A stretch of DNA of 43,148 nucleotides from Ktedonobacterales bacterium (GTDB taxonomy: Bacteria > Chloroflexota > Ktedonobacteria > Ktedonobacterales > Ktedonobacteraceae). Made by a program: the position numbers and the translations under genes. Shown here in pieces: positions 15,427 through 24,177 of this stretch. The DNA is taken from positions 1-43,148 of the forward strand of contig DAIDJF010000049.1 of the NCBI GenBank assembly GCA_027451525.1. Direction: 5' to 3'. The notes beneath the pieces were generated by a model. It was not told where the DNA came from. It made no database searches and saw only the letters and a program-made list of their open reading frames with translations. Within the stretch, counting starts at the first letter, position 1; every line of letters starts with the position of its first letter.

Positions 15427-18207
15427 ATGGAAGTTCAGTCTCACGATGCCGCTTCCATCGTGAAGGACCCTCGTCTTCTCACGCCAATCGTGTATGAGCT
15501 ATGTGCTGCTCTGTGCGAGGAGCAAGCAGACTGGCATATCAGTCTCAGTGATGACGCACAGCAGACCTGGTTACAGTTCCATCATCATGTATCTCTTCTC
15601 CCTGAGCAGGGCTGGAAACTCCATATTTCAGCCGATGTTTCTAACGCTGAACAACTCCTGCGCCAAACGCTCCCAATTTTGCTCCATGAAACAGCATACT
15701 TTAAAGTAATTACCTCACTTGAACTTGTAAATTTTCTTAATCGCGGTGGCGGTGGTATCAGCCAGATCGGAAAATTTATCACTATCTACCCAATGAATGA
15801 CGATCAGGCGGTGAGAATGGCCGCTCTCCTGGATCAAGCAACTACTGGATTAGGAGGCCCCTCTGTCCCTTCAGATCGTCTACTGCGCTCTGGTAGCCGC
15901 GTATCTTATCGCTATGGTAGTTTCAAAAATACTACATTCCTTCAGGAGCCTGATGGAAATACTATAGCCGCGCTACGTGATCACGAAAACCATCTGATCC
16001 CTGATCGCAGGCTCTCACATTATCAAGCTCCGACAGGGATACGTGATCCGTTTCGTGCTGCTGGTATTGCCGCAACGCTACCGACGCCCCCTCGCCTGCT
16101 GCGAAAACGCTATTGTCTCATTCAAGCTATCGCATCTTCTGTTGACAATACGATCTATATGGCAGCAGACTTTGAGCAAGGCCGTTCTTGTATTATCAAA
16201 GGTCCGGGTGCTGCCTGGCAACACAATCCCTTTGCCAGTGGCAGAGCGACGATGATCCGCCACGAGGCAGAAGTGCTTGCACAGGTAGGCTCGCATGCAT
16301 CTATTCCCAGTCTGTACGAACTCTTTGAACAAGATGATGATCTCTATCTGGTGATGCAGGATATGGCAGGAGAGACGCTTGAGGCGTATATGCATAAACG
16401 CCGTAAACAAGGACCCCTCCCGCTCGACCGATTTCTTACATGGGCCAGACAACTACTGGAAATAGTTGCTTTTTTGCATGAGCAAGGGTTTGTATATACC
16501 GATGTAAAGTCGTCTAACGTAATTGTGCATGCACAGGAAAACCTTGCCTTAATTGACTTCGGCCAGGCACGAAAAGTAGATTCACCTGTTGCCAGAGGCC
16601 TCGGCACACGGGGCTATGCGTCTTCGCAACTGCGAAATACGCGCCTTGCAACTGTTCAAGACGATATGTATAGCTTTGGGGCACTCCTCTATTTTCTCTT
16701 GACTGGAGCGGAGCCATCACTCACACCTGACCAGGATGCGCTTTTGAAACGTCCGCTTGCCTGGATGCGTCCAGGTATCCCAGCAGACCTGATAGAGATC
16801 GTAGAACGTTGTCTGGCTCCAGAGGCGACGGCACGCTATACATCTATGCAGGAGCTTGGATGCGCTCTTGCACACGTGAGAGAGAACAGCCCATCCCTGC
16901 TGTCGCCTCGTGGTGAGTCTCCATCGCTTGCAGCAGACATCGAAGAGGGATATGCCCACTTTCGTCTGCAAGCAAGCCTCTTATGCGATACGCTCTGTGC
17001 TGTTGCACTCAGTGATACGGCTGGACTCTACTGGCGTAGTTCGCATCCACGAGCCTCTAAATGCGTGCGCCGCGATATTTATCTCGGAAACGCGGGCGTG
17101 GTGCTGGCCTTGGCTGAGCTTGTACGTCTGGAAAGTGGTCTTGAGGCACGAGCGGTACTTGTGCAAGCCGCTCACTGGCTGATGTCCACATTTTCTCCAG
17201 GCTCCCATTTGGCGACGGCTGGTCTATATACTGGCGAGGCTGGCGTGGGGGCTGCCCTCTTGCGTGCGGGACAAGTTTTGCAGGATCCGCAACTTATTGC
17301 GTTCGCCTGTGAGCATGGGCGTTTAGTTGCCGCTGTCCCTCAAACTATGCCTGATATGATGAATGGAGCGGCGGGGCGTCTGCGTTTCCACCTTCTCTTA
17401 TGGGATGAGACGCGGGCATCTGAACATCTTCAAGCGGCTCTGAACTGTGGTGCGTACCTTTTAGACACGTTAGACACGCAATGTTGCGAAGAAGGTCAAG
17501 GGATTGCCTGGACTATTCCAGCAGGTCATGGAAGTTTGAGCGATGACACCTTCCTGGGATATGCCTACGGCGCGGCGGGAATCGCTGATTCTTTACTTGA
17601 TCTATATGAGGCTACTGAGGATAAGCGTTTTCTTCCTGCCATTAAGGGCGCACTTGAGTGGCTTCAGCGGCAGGCAATCCCTGTTTTGGAAGATAAGAGT
17701 GGTCTCAACTGGCCGATCAGTGCGAAACAACGCGCTCTAGCTGCACCTTCGTGGGTTCATGGCGTGACAGGCATTGGACGCTTTTTCTTGCATTCGGCCC
17801 AGATGAATATTCTTGCGGAGGGCTGGGATATCGCCAGACGAGCAGCCGCCACAGTTATCTATGCCGCGCGTTGGACCGACCCAACACAGAATCATGGACT
17901 CGCGGGCAATATCGAATTTCTGCTTGATATGTACCAGGCCACTGGCGAACAGGTGTATGCAAAAGAAGCCTATGTATTTGCGCACCTGCTCGATGCCTTT
18001 GCCGCTCGCGATCATGAGCATCTGGTTTTTTCGAGTGACATGCCGGATATATATACGCCTGACTATATGTTTGGTTATGGTGGCATTGCACTCTGTTTTC
18101 TGCGTTTGAGCATGCCTACACACATGTCCCATCAGTTAAGCCGTCATGGGTTCCGTTTTCATAGACCTTTTGGAGGAAAGCATGGAATTCTCTCATCCCG
18201 AGCATGA
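15427..18207 (+). CDS. lanKC: Class III lanthipeptide synthetase LanKC
   Basis: The 926-residue enzyme dehydrates Ser/Thr and cyclises the precursor. Residues 90-230 form the lyase-type N-terminal region (IGKFITIYP, SDRLLRSGSRVSYRYGSF). The kinase domain (about 230-490) has K258 (CIIKGPG), Y357-T-D359-V-K-S-S-N and D377-F-G. The cyclase domain (about 545-895) has repeated Gly-x2-Gly turns (YLGNAGV, YTGEAGVG, GYAYGAAGIA). The zinc ligands of LanC and class II/IV cyclases are absent: W776-V-H-G replaces W-C-x-G and N822-H-G replaces C-H-G, so this is class III, not class IV. ATG 15427 follows AAGGAG by ten bases; ATG 15403 is less likely. It is preceded by two precursors and overlaps the GAF gene by 26 bases. 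Confidence 0.93.
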   Translation: MEVQSHDAASIVKDPRLLTPIVYELCAALCEEQADWHISLSDDAQQTWLQFHHHVSLLPEQGWKLHISADVSNAEQLLRQTLPILLHETAYFKVITSLELVNFLNRGGGGISQIGKFITIYPMNDDQAVRMAALLDQATTGLGGPSVPSDRLLRSGSRVSYRYGSFKNTTFLQEPDGNTIAALRDHENHLIPDRRLSHYQAPTGIRDPFRAAGIAATLPTPPRLLRKRYCLIQAIASSVDNTIYMAADFEQGRSCIIKGPGAAWQHNPFASGRATMIRHEAEVLAQVGSHASIPSLYELFEQDDDLYLVMQDMAGETLEAYMHKRRKQGPLPLDRFLTWARQLLEIVAFLHEQGFVYTDVKSSNVIVHAQENLALIDFGQARKVDSPVARGLGTRGYASSQLRNTRLATVQDDMYSFGALLYFLLTGAEPSLTPDQDALLKRPLAWMRPGIPADLIEIVERCLAPEATARYTSMQELGCALAHVRENSPSLLSPRGESPSLAADIEEGYAHFRLQASLLCDTLCAVALSDTAGLYWRSSHPRASKCVRRDIYLGNAGVVLALAELVRLESGLEARAVLVQAAHWLMSTFSPGSHLATAGLYTGEAGVGAALLRAGQVLQDPQLIAFACEHGRLVAAVPQTMPDMMNGAAGRLRFHLLLWDETRASEHLQAALNCGAYLLDTLDTQCCEEGQGIAWTIPAGHGSLSDDTFLGYAYGAAGIADSLLDLYEATEDKRFLPAIKGALEWLQRQAIPVLEDKSGLNWPISAKQRALAAPSWVHGVTGIGRFFLHSAQMNILAEGWDIARRAAATVIYAARWTDPTQNHGLAGNIEFLLDMYQATGEQVYAKEAYVFAHLLDAFAARDHEHLVFSSDMPDIYTPDYMFGYGGIALCFLRLSMPTHMSHQLSRHGFRFHRPFGGKHGILSSRA

Positions 18208-19099
18208 AATCCGAACGCTTGCTCAAGCGAAGGATTTGCTTACCCACCAGGCAGAGGAAATCAAGTTGCTACAGCAGCGATTATCTAGAGAAACCTTTGC
18301 CCAAAAGATGCGTATGTTGCTGATTACCTCCAGGGCATTCAGCACAGTCTTTGCGCCTTTTACCTATACCCATTTGTTAGAAACAATTGTCCAGACCGCC
18401 TCTGAGGTTATCGCGGCCAAAGCGGCCTCCCTGTTCCTGATCGAAGAAACAACGCAGGCACTGTTCTTTGAGGTCGCCACTGGTCCAGTTGCGCAGGAGA
18501 TAAAGAAGTATCGTGTTCCGCCCGGCCAGGGAATTGTTGGTCTGGTCGTCGCTACTGGGCAGGCAATGGCTGTTACCAATGTAAGCGACCACGAGTCATT
18601 CCACCGAGAAATTGCCTCGGCGGTAAACTACATTCCAGAAAATATCCTCTGTGTCCCTCTTTTTTATGATGGGCGTATCATCGGTGCGCTAGAGTTGTTG
18701 GATAAGATTGGGCAGCCATCCTTTGGGGCAGAAGATATAACGACGTTGGGCCAGTTTGCGAATATTGCGGCGATGGCGATTGCCCAATCGCAGGCCAACG
18801 GCGATCAACAGAAACTACTGGCCCATTTATTGCTCACCTTTGCCAAAAGTGCAGACAGCAACGGAGCAGAGACGGAAAAAGAGGTACAAGAAGGTATACA
18901 AGCGTTTTCGCAGTGGATCGACGAAGGTGACAGGCTGAATACGAAGGCGCAACAGCTTGCAATGCTCATCCAGGAGATTATTTACGAGGGAGAGCAAGAA
19001 TGTGAGCTATGTATTACGATTTTGCAAGGCATCATTGGGAACCTTCGTCAGAAGTATCAATTTGCATCTATGGCGAGTAGTGCTGGTAGCTTCCGATAA
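18182..19099 (+). CDS. GAF-domain protein of the lanthipeptide operon
   Basis: The 305-residue protein has an N-terminal coiled-coil stretch (QAEEIKLLQQRLSRE), then a GAF domain (about 50-210: VQTASEVIAAKAASLFLI, GQGIVGLVVATGQAMAVTNV, ILCVPLFYDGRIIGALELLDK) and a helical C-terminus rich in Glu/Gln. No kinase, cyclase or DNA-binding output domain was recognised. GAF domains bind small ligands or mediate dimerisation. ATG 18182 is chosen over 18146 because GGAGG sits five bases upstream; the start lies inside the end of lanKC, so translation is coupled. A sensory or scaffold role in peptide production is possible, but nothing in the sequence shows which. Confidence 0.8.
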   Translation: MEFSHPEHEIRTLAQAKDLLTHQAEEIKLLQQRLSRETFAQKMRMLLITSRAFSTVFAPFTYTHLLETIVQTASEVIAAKAASLFLIEETTQALFFEVATGPVAQEIKKYRVPPGQGIVGLVVATGQAMAVTNVSDHESFHREIASAVNYIPENILCVPLFYDGRIIGALELLDKIGQPSFGAEDITTLGQFANIAAMAIAQSQANGDQQKLLAHLLLTFAKSADSNGAETEKEVQEGIQAFSQWIDEGDRLNTKAQQLAMLIQEIIYEGEQECELCITILQGIIGNLRQKYQFASMASSAGSFR

Positions 19100-19125
19100 A
19101 AGCGCACTTTAGAAGGAACAAGCAT

Positions 19126-19989
19126 ATGAGTAAGGGTCTACCAGCCAAAAGTGAAGTTTTTACGCCAGAACAGTTACAAACATTTACTGTTCCGCAGTCT
19201 TTCTGTGGCATTACATGGGATGAGGCACTGGGTGGCAGCACAGGCAAAGGCGTAAAGGTTGCAGTTATTGATAGCGGTATTGATGCCAGTCATCCTGCAA
19301 TACAAGGTATTTCAGGCTATGTCTCATTTCATGAGACGCCAGAAGGCATTGGATACGATACTGAGCCACACGAAGATTCCTGTGGACATGGCACCGCGTG
19401 TGCGGGCATTATTCGTTCTATCGCCCCAGAATGTGAGCTGTACAGTGTGAAAGTGCTGGGGAAATTTGCGATGGGGCATGGCAACATTTTTGAGGCAGGC
19501 ATACGTTGGGCGATAGAAAATGGGATGCATGTTTGTAATCTCAGCCTGGGTACGACGAAAAAAGAGTATATTGCGGCCCTGCATGACCTCGCTGATCAGG
19601 CGTATTTCCGTCAAGTCGTCCTGGTAACCGCGGCCAATAACTTTCCCGTTCCGAGCTTCCCATCACTCTACTCCTCTGTGATTTCGGTTGCCTCGCATGC
19701 AATTCAGCAAAACCATCATTTCTATTACAATCCCAAGCCACCTGTCGAATTTGGCGCACCAGGCATTAATGTGCGTGTTCCCTGGTTGAAACACCAGTGG
19801 TTCACTGTTACAGGAAATAGTTTTGCGGCTCCTCACATCAGCGGGATTATCGCTAAGCTCGTTGGAAAGCATCCAGGCTTGACGCCTTTTGAGGTAAAAA
19901 CAATACTTCGTTCGCTTGCAGCAAATGCGTCTCGTTCTTCTGAAGGCTTAGCGCAGAGCAGAGAGGAGCTTTATGAGTTCAAATCATGA
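19126..19989 (+). CDS. Cytoplasmic subtilisin-like (S8) protease, candidate leader peptidase
   Basis: The 287-residue protein is a compact S8 catalytic domain with the full triad: Asp49 (VAVIDSGID), His88 (CGHGTACAG), Ser232 (GNSFAAPHISG). The oxyanion Asn171 is in VTAANN. There is no signal peptide, pro-domain or membrane segment, so it should act inside the cell. Class III lanthipeptide loci often lack a dedicated peptidase, and S8 proteases mature some other RiPPs (PatA/LanP type), so leader removal is the simplest role (inference). It lies 26 bases after the GAF gene and overlaps the LRR gene by 17 bases. Confidence 0.88.
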   Translation: MSKGLPAKSEVFTPEQLQTFTVPQSFCGITWDEALGGSTGKGVKVAVIDSGIDASHPAIQGISGYVSFHETPEGIGYDTEPHEDSCGHGTACAGIIRSIAPECELYSVKVLGKFAMGHGNIFEAGIRWAIENGMHVCNLSLGTTKKEYIAALHDLADQAYFRQVVLVTAANNFPVPSFPSLYSSVISVASHAIQQNHHFYYNPKPPVEFGAPGINVRVPWLKHQWFTVTGNSFAAPHISGIIAKLVGKHPGLTPFEVKTILRSLAANASRSSEGLAQSREELYEFKS

Positions 19990-20848
19990 TCGAGAAATCG
20001 CAGCACTGTTACACCGCCAGCATGGGCGCGCACCTATTTGCTCGTTTGATAGTGACGGGCATCTCTTATCGCTCAACATCGCGGATTGTAATCTGGTGCA
20101 GATTCCACCTGAAATCAGTGAGTTGAAATACTTGCGTAAACTGGTGGTGTCCAATAATCCATTGCGCACGCTTCAATTGCCTGAGGCACTGGCGACGCAC
20201 ACAGAATTGTTTATGCTCTCGGCCAATGGATGTAAACTTGAGGTATTTCCCACCTGCCTGCCTCCGCATCTGAAGAAATTCTCTGCCGATTATAACCAGA
20301 TTTGTTCCCTGGCTGGTATGCCTGAGCAAGCCCCATTGCTCGAAGAAATCTCCCTGTATGGAAATCACCTGGAGCATTTTCCAGAGGAACTGTTGCTGTT
20401 CAAAGCCTTGCGTATCCTTGATCTAGGCAATAATCAGCTTAGAGCACTGCCGCCAACGATACGGCATCTACGCTATGTGCAGAAACTCAATCTCACTGCG
20501 AACACGTTAGACACGCTTCCGCCCGAAATCGCGGCTCTCTCTGAGCTACAAGCTCTCTATGTGGGTGATAATGCCTTCAACCAACTTCCAGAAGTGCTCT
20601 TCTCATTACACAGTTTGCAAATTCTGAAGCTCGATGGCAATCGCCTCCAAACATTACCAGAAAAAATCGCACAGTTGAGCAATCTTCAAACACTGTCTCT
20701 GGCAAGAAATAGATTACATGCACTGCCGCTTGCCATTCAGCATTTACGGCATTTGCAGACGCTTGATGTGCATGGCAATGAACTTGACACGTTGTCGCCA
20801 GCAATTCAATCCTTGAACGGCCTGGAAGTAATGAATCTGGTGGTATAG
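19973..20848 (+). CDS. Leucine-rich-repeat protein of the lanthipeptide operon
   Basis: The 291-residue protein consists almost wholly of about ten leucine-rich repeats of 23 residues (LRILDLGNNQLRALPPTIRHL, LQILKLDGNRLQTLPEKIAQL and similar), the bacterial type with a conserved Leu-Pro turn. No signal peptide, kinase or E3 ligase domain is present, so it is probably a cytoplasmic binding scaffold. Its start overlaps the protease stop (AGGAG upstream of ATG 19973), which implies coupled production with the protease. LRR proteins are not a usual part of lanthipeptide clusters. It could hold the precursor, tether the protease or serve in self-protection, but none of these is shown. Confidence 0.85.
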   Translation: MSSNHDREIAALLHRQHGRAPICSFDSDGHLLSLNIADCNLVQIPPEISELKYLRKLVVSNNPLRTLQLPEALATHTELFMLSANGCKLEVFPTCLPPHLKKFSADYNQICSLAGMPEQAPLLEEISLYGNHLEHFPEELLLFKALRILDLGNNQLRALPPTIRHLRYVQKLNLTANTLDTLPPEIAALSELQALYVGDNAFNQLPEVLFSLHSLQILKLDGNRLQTLPEKIAQLSNLQTLSLARNRLHALPLAIQHLRHLQTLDVHGNELDTLSPAIQSLNGLEVMNLVV

Positions 20849-20900
20849 GAATGTGCTCTCGCACCAATCATACATCAGGTCAATGAGGAAGGAGCTAACC

Positions 20901-22253
20901 ATGAGTGCAACATCCGAAGAAACTCTCGTCAGTACAAAAGCTGTACCGAAAAAAAGCTTGTTGGTCAATCGCAATTATACGTTGCTTTTTCTGGGACAAA
21001 CGATTTCCCAATTGGGAGATCAGATCTCAGGATACACATTAGTCTTATGGATTGTCGCGATCATTGCGGCTGGGCAATCGTGGTCACCACTCGCTGTGAC
21101 TGGTGAAATCATTGCTGGCATGGTACCTGTCTTAATTGTCGGACCGCTCGCAGGTGTTTTCGTTGATCGCTGGCGGCATCGCCTTACCATGTTAAGAATG
21201 GATAGTATCCGCGCGCTCCTTTATCTGTTCCTCCTTGCTTTTACTGGCATCGTGCCTTTGCCTTTTTTCTCTGGCGGGAGGCCACCGCTCTTGGTACAGC
21301 TTGGAGCGATCTACTGTGTCGCATTTCTTAGCAGTACGTGCTCACAATTCTTTAACCCCTCCTATATTGGACTCATACGGCAGATTGTTCCCAAAGAGCA
21401 ACGGGCACAAATCAGCGGCCTGAGTCAGTCCGTCGGCGCACTATTGAGTATTATCGGACCTGCATTAGCGGCGCCATTACTCTTCAGTGCTGGGATTAAA
21501 TGGGCCTTGCTGATCAACATGTGTTCTTTTATTGCGTCACTCGTGACATTATGGTTGGTCAAACCTCCCAGTGAAGCGGAAACGAAACAGGTAGAGCGTG
21601 CCAATTTCCGTCAGGAATTTTTGACAGGGCTACGTTTTGCCTTTCGCACGCCCGTTATTCGGATGATTATCTTCGTCGCGATCATTCTTCAGTTGGGTAT
21701 AGGAATATTTGACGCATTGTTCTATTTCTTTATCCAGCAGAACCTACATGTTGCTGTGGAATGGGTTGGCTTTGTTTTCTCAGCTTTGAGTGTTGGCACC
21801 ATCATTGGCGCGATTGTGATAGGGTCCTTTGCCAAGCATATAGAGCTAAAACGGTTGCTCTTCCTGGCCCTGCTAGTTGCTGGTCTGGTCATTATCGTCT
21901 TCTCGCGTATGACGGTATTCGGTGTCGCACTCGCAATAGCCGTTCTGCTGGGCGTAACTGTTGCAGCAGCCAATGTCGCATTGCAACCACTCGTGATGAA
22001 CGAAACACCAGAGGGGATGATCGGACGCATCGAGGCTGTACTGACGCCACTGGCAACAGTTGCCTCTCTCGTGTCGCTCTCGCTAGGCGGTTTTCTGGTG
22101 AGTATTGTGCTGGTACACTTCAAAGCCCATTTTCTGGGTATGACATTTGGGCCTATTGACACCGTGTATATGGGCACTGGTGTCCTGTTCGTCATCGCCA
22201 GCCTCTATGTCTTCCTGACCAGCAGAACTATGAAATCTGCGCATGCAGGGTAA
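20901..22253 (+). CDS. MFS transporter (DHA3-like), probable lanthipeptide exporter
   Basis: The 450-residue protein has about 12 hydrophobic segments and the MFS loop motif between TM2 and TM3 (GPLAGVFVDRWRHRLTM). It resembles the DHA3/macrolide-efflux branch. ATG 20901 is chosen because AAGGAG is seven bases upstream; a longer frame from 20853 lacks a site. It follows the LRR gene by 52 bases and precedes the halogenase gene by 54. No ABC transporter gene lies in the operon, so this protein is the likely exporter or self-resistance pump for the mature peptide (inference). Confidence 0.85.
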   Translation: MSATSEETLVSTKAVPKKSLLVNRNYTLLFLGQTISQLGDQISGYTLVLWIVAIIAAGQSWSPLAVTGEIIAGMVPVLIVGPLAGVFVDRWRHRLTMLRMDSIRALLYLFLLAFTGIVPLPFFSGGRPPLLVQLGAIYCVAFLSSTCSQFFNPSYIGLIRQIVPKEQRAQISGLSQSVGALLSIIGPALAAPLLFSAGIKWALLINMCSFIASLVTLWLVKPPSEAETKQVERANFRQEFLTGLRFAFRTPVIRMIIFVAIILQLGIGIFDALFYFFIQQNLHVAVEWVGFVFSALSVGTIIGAIVIGSFAKHIELKRLLFLALLVAGLVIIVFSRMTVFGVALAIAVLLGVTVAAANVALQPLVMNETPEGMIGRIEAVLTPLATVASLVSLSLGGFLVSIVLVHFKAHFLGMTFGPIDTVYMGTGVLFVIASLYVFLTSRTMKSAHAG

Positions 22254-22307
22254 AGAGTGTGCTCGCATAGAGAGAGAAAAAATGTACTTCTAGTCAAAGG
22301 AGGCCAC

Positions 22308-23960
22308 ATGAAGGCATACGACCTTGTGATTATTGGTGGTGGACCAGCGGGAAGCACTGTCGCAACATTGACCAAGCGATATTCACCTGATCTTAAAATA
22401 CTGGTGCTGGAAAAAGCGATCTTTCCTCGCCATCACGTGGGCGAATCGCTGCTGGCTGGAGCCACGCCAGTGCTGAAAGAAATGGGAGCTTATGAGCAGG
22501 TGAGCAAGCATGGGTTTCTGGAAAAGCTTGGAGCAACCTATATTTGGGGCCATGATCGCAAACCCTGGGGTTTCGCCTTTGACGAATTAAATACAGCATT
22601 TACCGCTCAGGGGAAGCGTGTCTCAGAAATCTACACCAAAGCATGGCAGGTCAACCGCGCAGAGTATGATCACATACTGCTCAAACATACGGAAGAGGTG
22701 GGTGTTGAAGTTCGTCAAGGCGCGCGTGTTATACGCCTCATACAAGATCTGGGCAGTGAGCGCATTACGGGGGTAGAGTACAAAGACGAGAACGGACTGC
22801 ACAGTGTTGCCTGTTCCTGGCTTGTTGATTGCAGTGGGCAAGATGCCTTTCTTGGGCGTAAAATGGGTATGCGCCATTATGACGAAAAGATGAATAATTA
22901 TGCACTCTGGGGCTACTGGCAAGGCGTCAAGTGGAATCCCGAATATCTGGGGTCGCCTGAACTGACACGTATTTTTGTCGTCACTACGCCACATGGCTGG
23001 CTCTGGTGCATTCCTATTCGTCGCGATACTGTCAGCGTCGGCCTGGTAACGCATCGCCAGATCTTACAGAATGCGCAAAATTCCGATCAACTTTACCTGA
23101 ATGAGGTTGCTACCTGCAAAGAAATCTACAGTATGCTCGAAAATGCTCATATGGTGCGTATGGCCCCTGACCAGACTCGTGATGTCTGTGCCATCCAGGA
23201 TTGGTCGTATACCAGTCAGCGTATGAGTGGGCCATCCTGGGTATTGGTGGGAGACTCGGCGGGTTTTGTCGATCCTATTCTCTCCTCTGGAACGATGCTT
23301 ACGCACGAGTTGGGACAAAAAGCCGCTTATACGCTGCTCTCGACATTTGCTTCCAGCAGTGATCAGCAGATTCAGTCCTACTGGGATTTCTACAACACCA
23401 CCTATCAAACGTATTTGCAAGCATACCGGGACATGGCGAACTTCTGGTATAGCAATAATTTTTCGATGGAGTCCTGGCAGTGGGAGGCTCGTCGTATTCT
23501 TACACAACGGGATAGTACCATCAATTTGACGGATCGTGAAGCTTTTACACGGATCGCCTTTGGCTACGCTTCGCGCACCGAGTCTGTCGGGCTTTTTGGT
23601 AGCTATGCACCATTTGAGGCTCTTCGCCTTGCCGATGGGTTATTTGGCACCACGTGGGATGCAAAAGCGGTGATGACGAAATATGCGACCCAGCCGTTGC
23701 AGCTGAAAGCGGGCGTACAAATTAGTGATGGCATGTATTACTACTGGGGGCGTATTCGCCATACAAAGCGTATTATCGGCGAAAATAATGAGTACCTTGA
23801 TCTGCATCCCTCGGAGGAGTGCTTCATTGATTTACTGAAGAATACCTGCACGCTAGATACTTTGAGCCAAACGGCGCGCGGCATCCAGCAGCGCAAAGAA
23901 CTTGCCCGTAGTGGCATCGACCTTGTTGTGCAGCTCGATAACATTGGGGCGTTAGTATAG
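22308..23960 (+). CDS. Flavin-dependent halogenase
   Basis: The 550-residue protein has an FAD-binding GGGPAGS motif (11-17), the HVGESLL segment typical of phenolic/tryptophan-type halogenases, and the diagnostic W-x-W-x-I-P motif (GWLWCIP, 230-236) that separates halogenases from monooxygenases. K73 (KLGATYIWG) is the candidate catalytic lysine. GDSAGFVDPILSSG (315-328) is the second FAD motif. Such enzymes use reduced FAD, chloride or bromide and oxygen to halogenate aromatic rings; a partner flavin reductase is not encoded here. ATG 22308 has AAAGGAGG upstream, while the frame from 22257 lacks one. It is the last gene of the lanthipeptide operon. Trp68 or Tyr67 of precursor 2 is the best substrate guess. 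A free amino acid or another metabolite remains possible. Confidence 0.88.
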   Translation: MKAYDLVIIGGGPAGSTVATLTKRYSPDLKILVLEKAIFPRHHVGESLLAGATPVLKEMGAYEQVSKHGFLEKLGATYIWGHDRKPWGFAFDELNTAFTAQGKRVSEIYTKAWQVNRAEYDHILLKHTEEVGVEVRQGARVIRLIQDLGSERITGVEYKDENGLHSVACSWLVDCSGQDAFLGRKMGMRHYDEKMNNYALWGYWQGVKWNPEYLGSPELTRIFVVTTPHGWLWCIPIRRDTVSVGLVTHRQILQNAQNSDQLYLNEVATCKEIYSMLENAHMVRMAPDQTRDVCAIQDWSYTSQRMSGPSWVLVGDSAGFVDPILSSGTMLTHELGQKAAYTLLSTFASSSDQQIQSYWDFYNTTYQTYLQAYRDMANFWYSNNFSMESWQWEARRILTQRDSTINLTDREAFTRIAFGYASRTESVGLFGSYAPFEALRLADGLFGTTWDAKAVMTKYATQPLQLKAGVQISDGMYYYWGRIRHTKRIIGENNEYLDLHPSEECFIDLLKNTCTLDTLSQTARGIQQRKELARSGIDLVVQLDNIGALV

Positions 23961-23975
23961 CCTGTCGCATCAGGG

Positions 23976-24148
23976 TAGTGCTCTGTCAAACTTCATTCCA
24001 ACTGTTTGGGAGAGGCAGGGCGACCGCAAGGGTCGCCCCTACAATGAGACGATGCCCGTTTTCCCCGTCGTCATTGTAGGGGCGAGGCTTGCCCTCGCCC
24101 TGCCCCCCCCACGCCAAAAAGGGGGCGATGAAGCTTGACAGAGCAGTA
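23976..24148. mobile_element. 173-bp MITE-like element with terminal inverted repeats
   Basis: The ends read TAGTGCTCTGTCAAACTTC at 23976 and, inverted, TACTGCTCTGTCAAGCTTC at 24148. A large interior hairpin pairs roughly 24014-24048 (GGCAGGGCGACCGCAAGG...) with 24070-24105. TA flanks both ends. It encodes nothing. The same end sequence occurs at 134 and at 43109, so this is probably a non-autonomous derivative of the element there. It lies directly after the halogenase stop. Confidence 0.8.
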
Positions 24149-24177
24149 GGTAACCGCTCAAGAAAAGAGAGCTTTCT

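Noticed and set aside
15427..18207. Class IV (LanL) or class II (LanM) lanthipeptide synthetase
   Set aside because: The cyclase lacks the zinc ligands of both classes, and no LanM dehydratase domain is seen. The lyase-kinase-cyclase order with the zinc-free cyclase fits class III.
22308..23960. Geranylgeranyl reductase-like or plain FAD monooxygenase
   Set aside because: The W-x-W-x-I-P motif and candidate Lys73 favour a halogenase. The general FAD fold alone would not have decided this.
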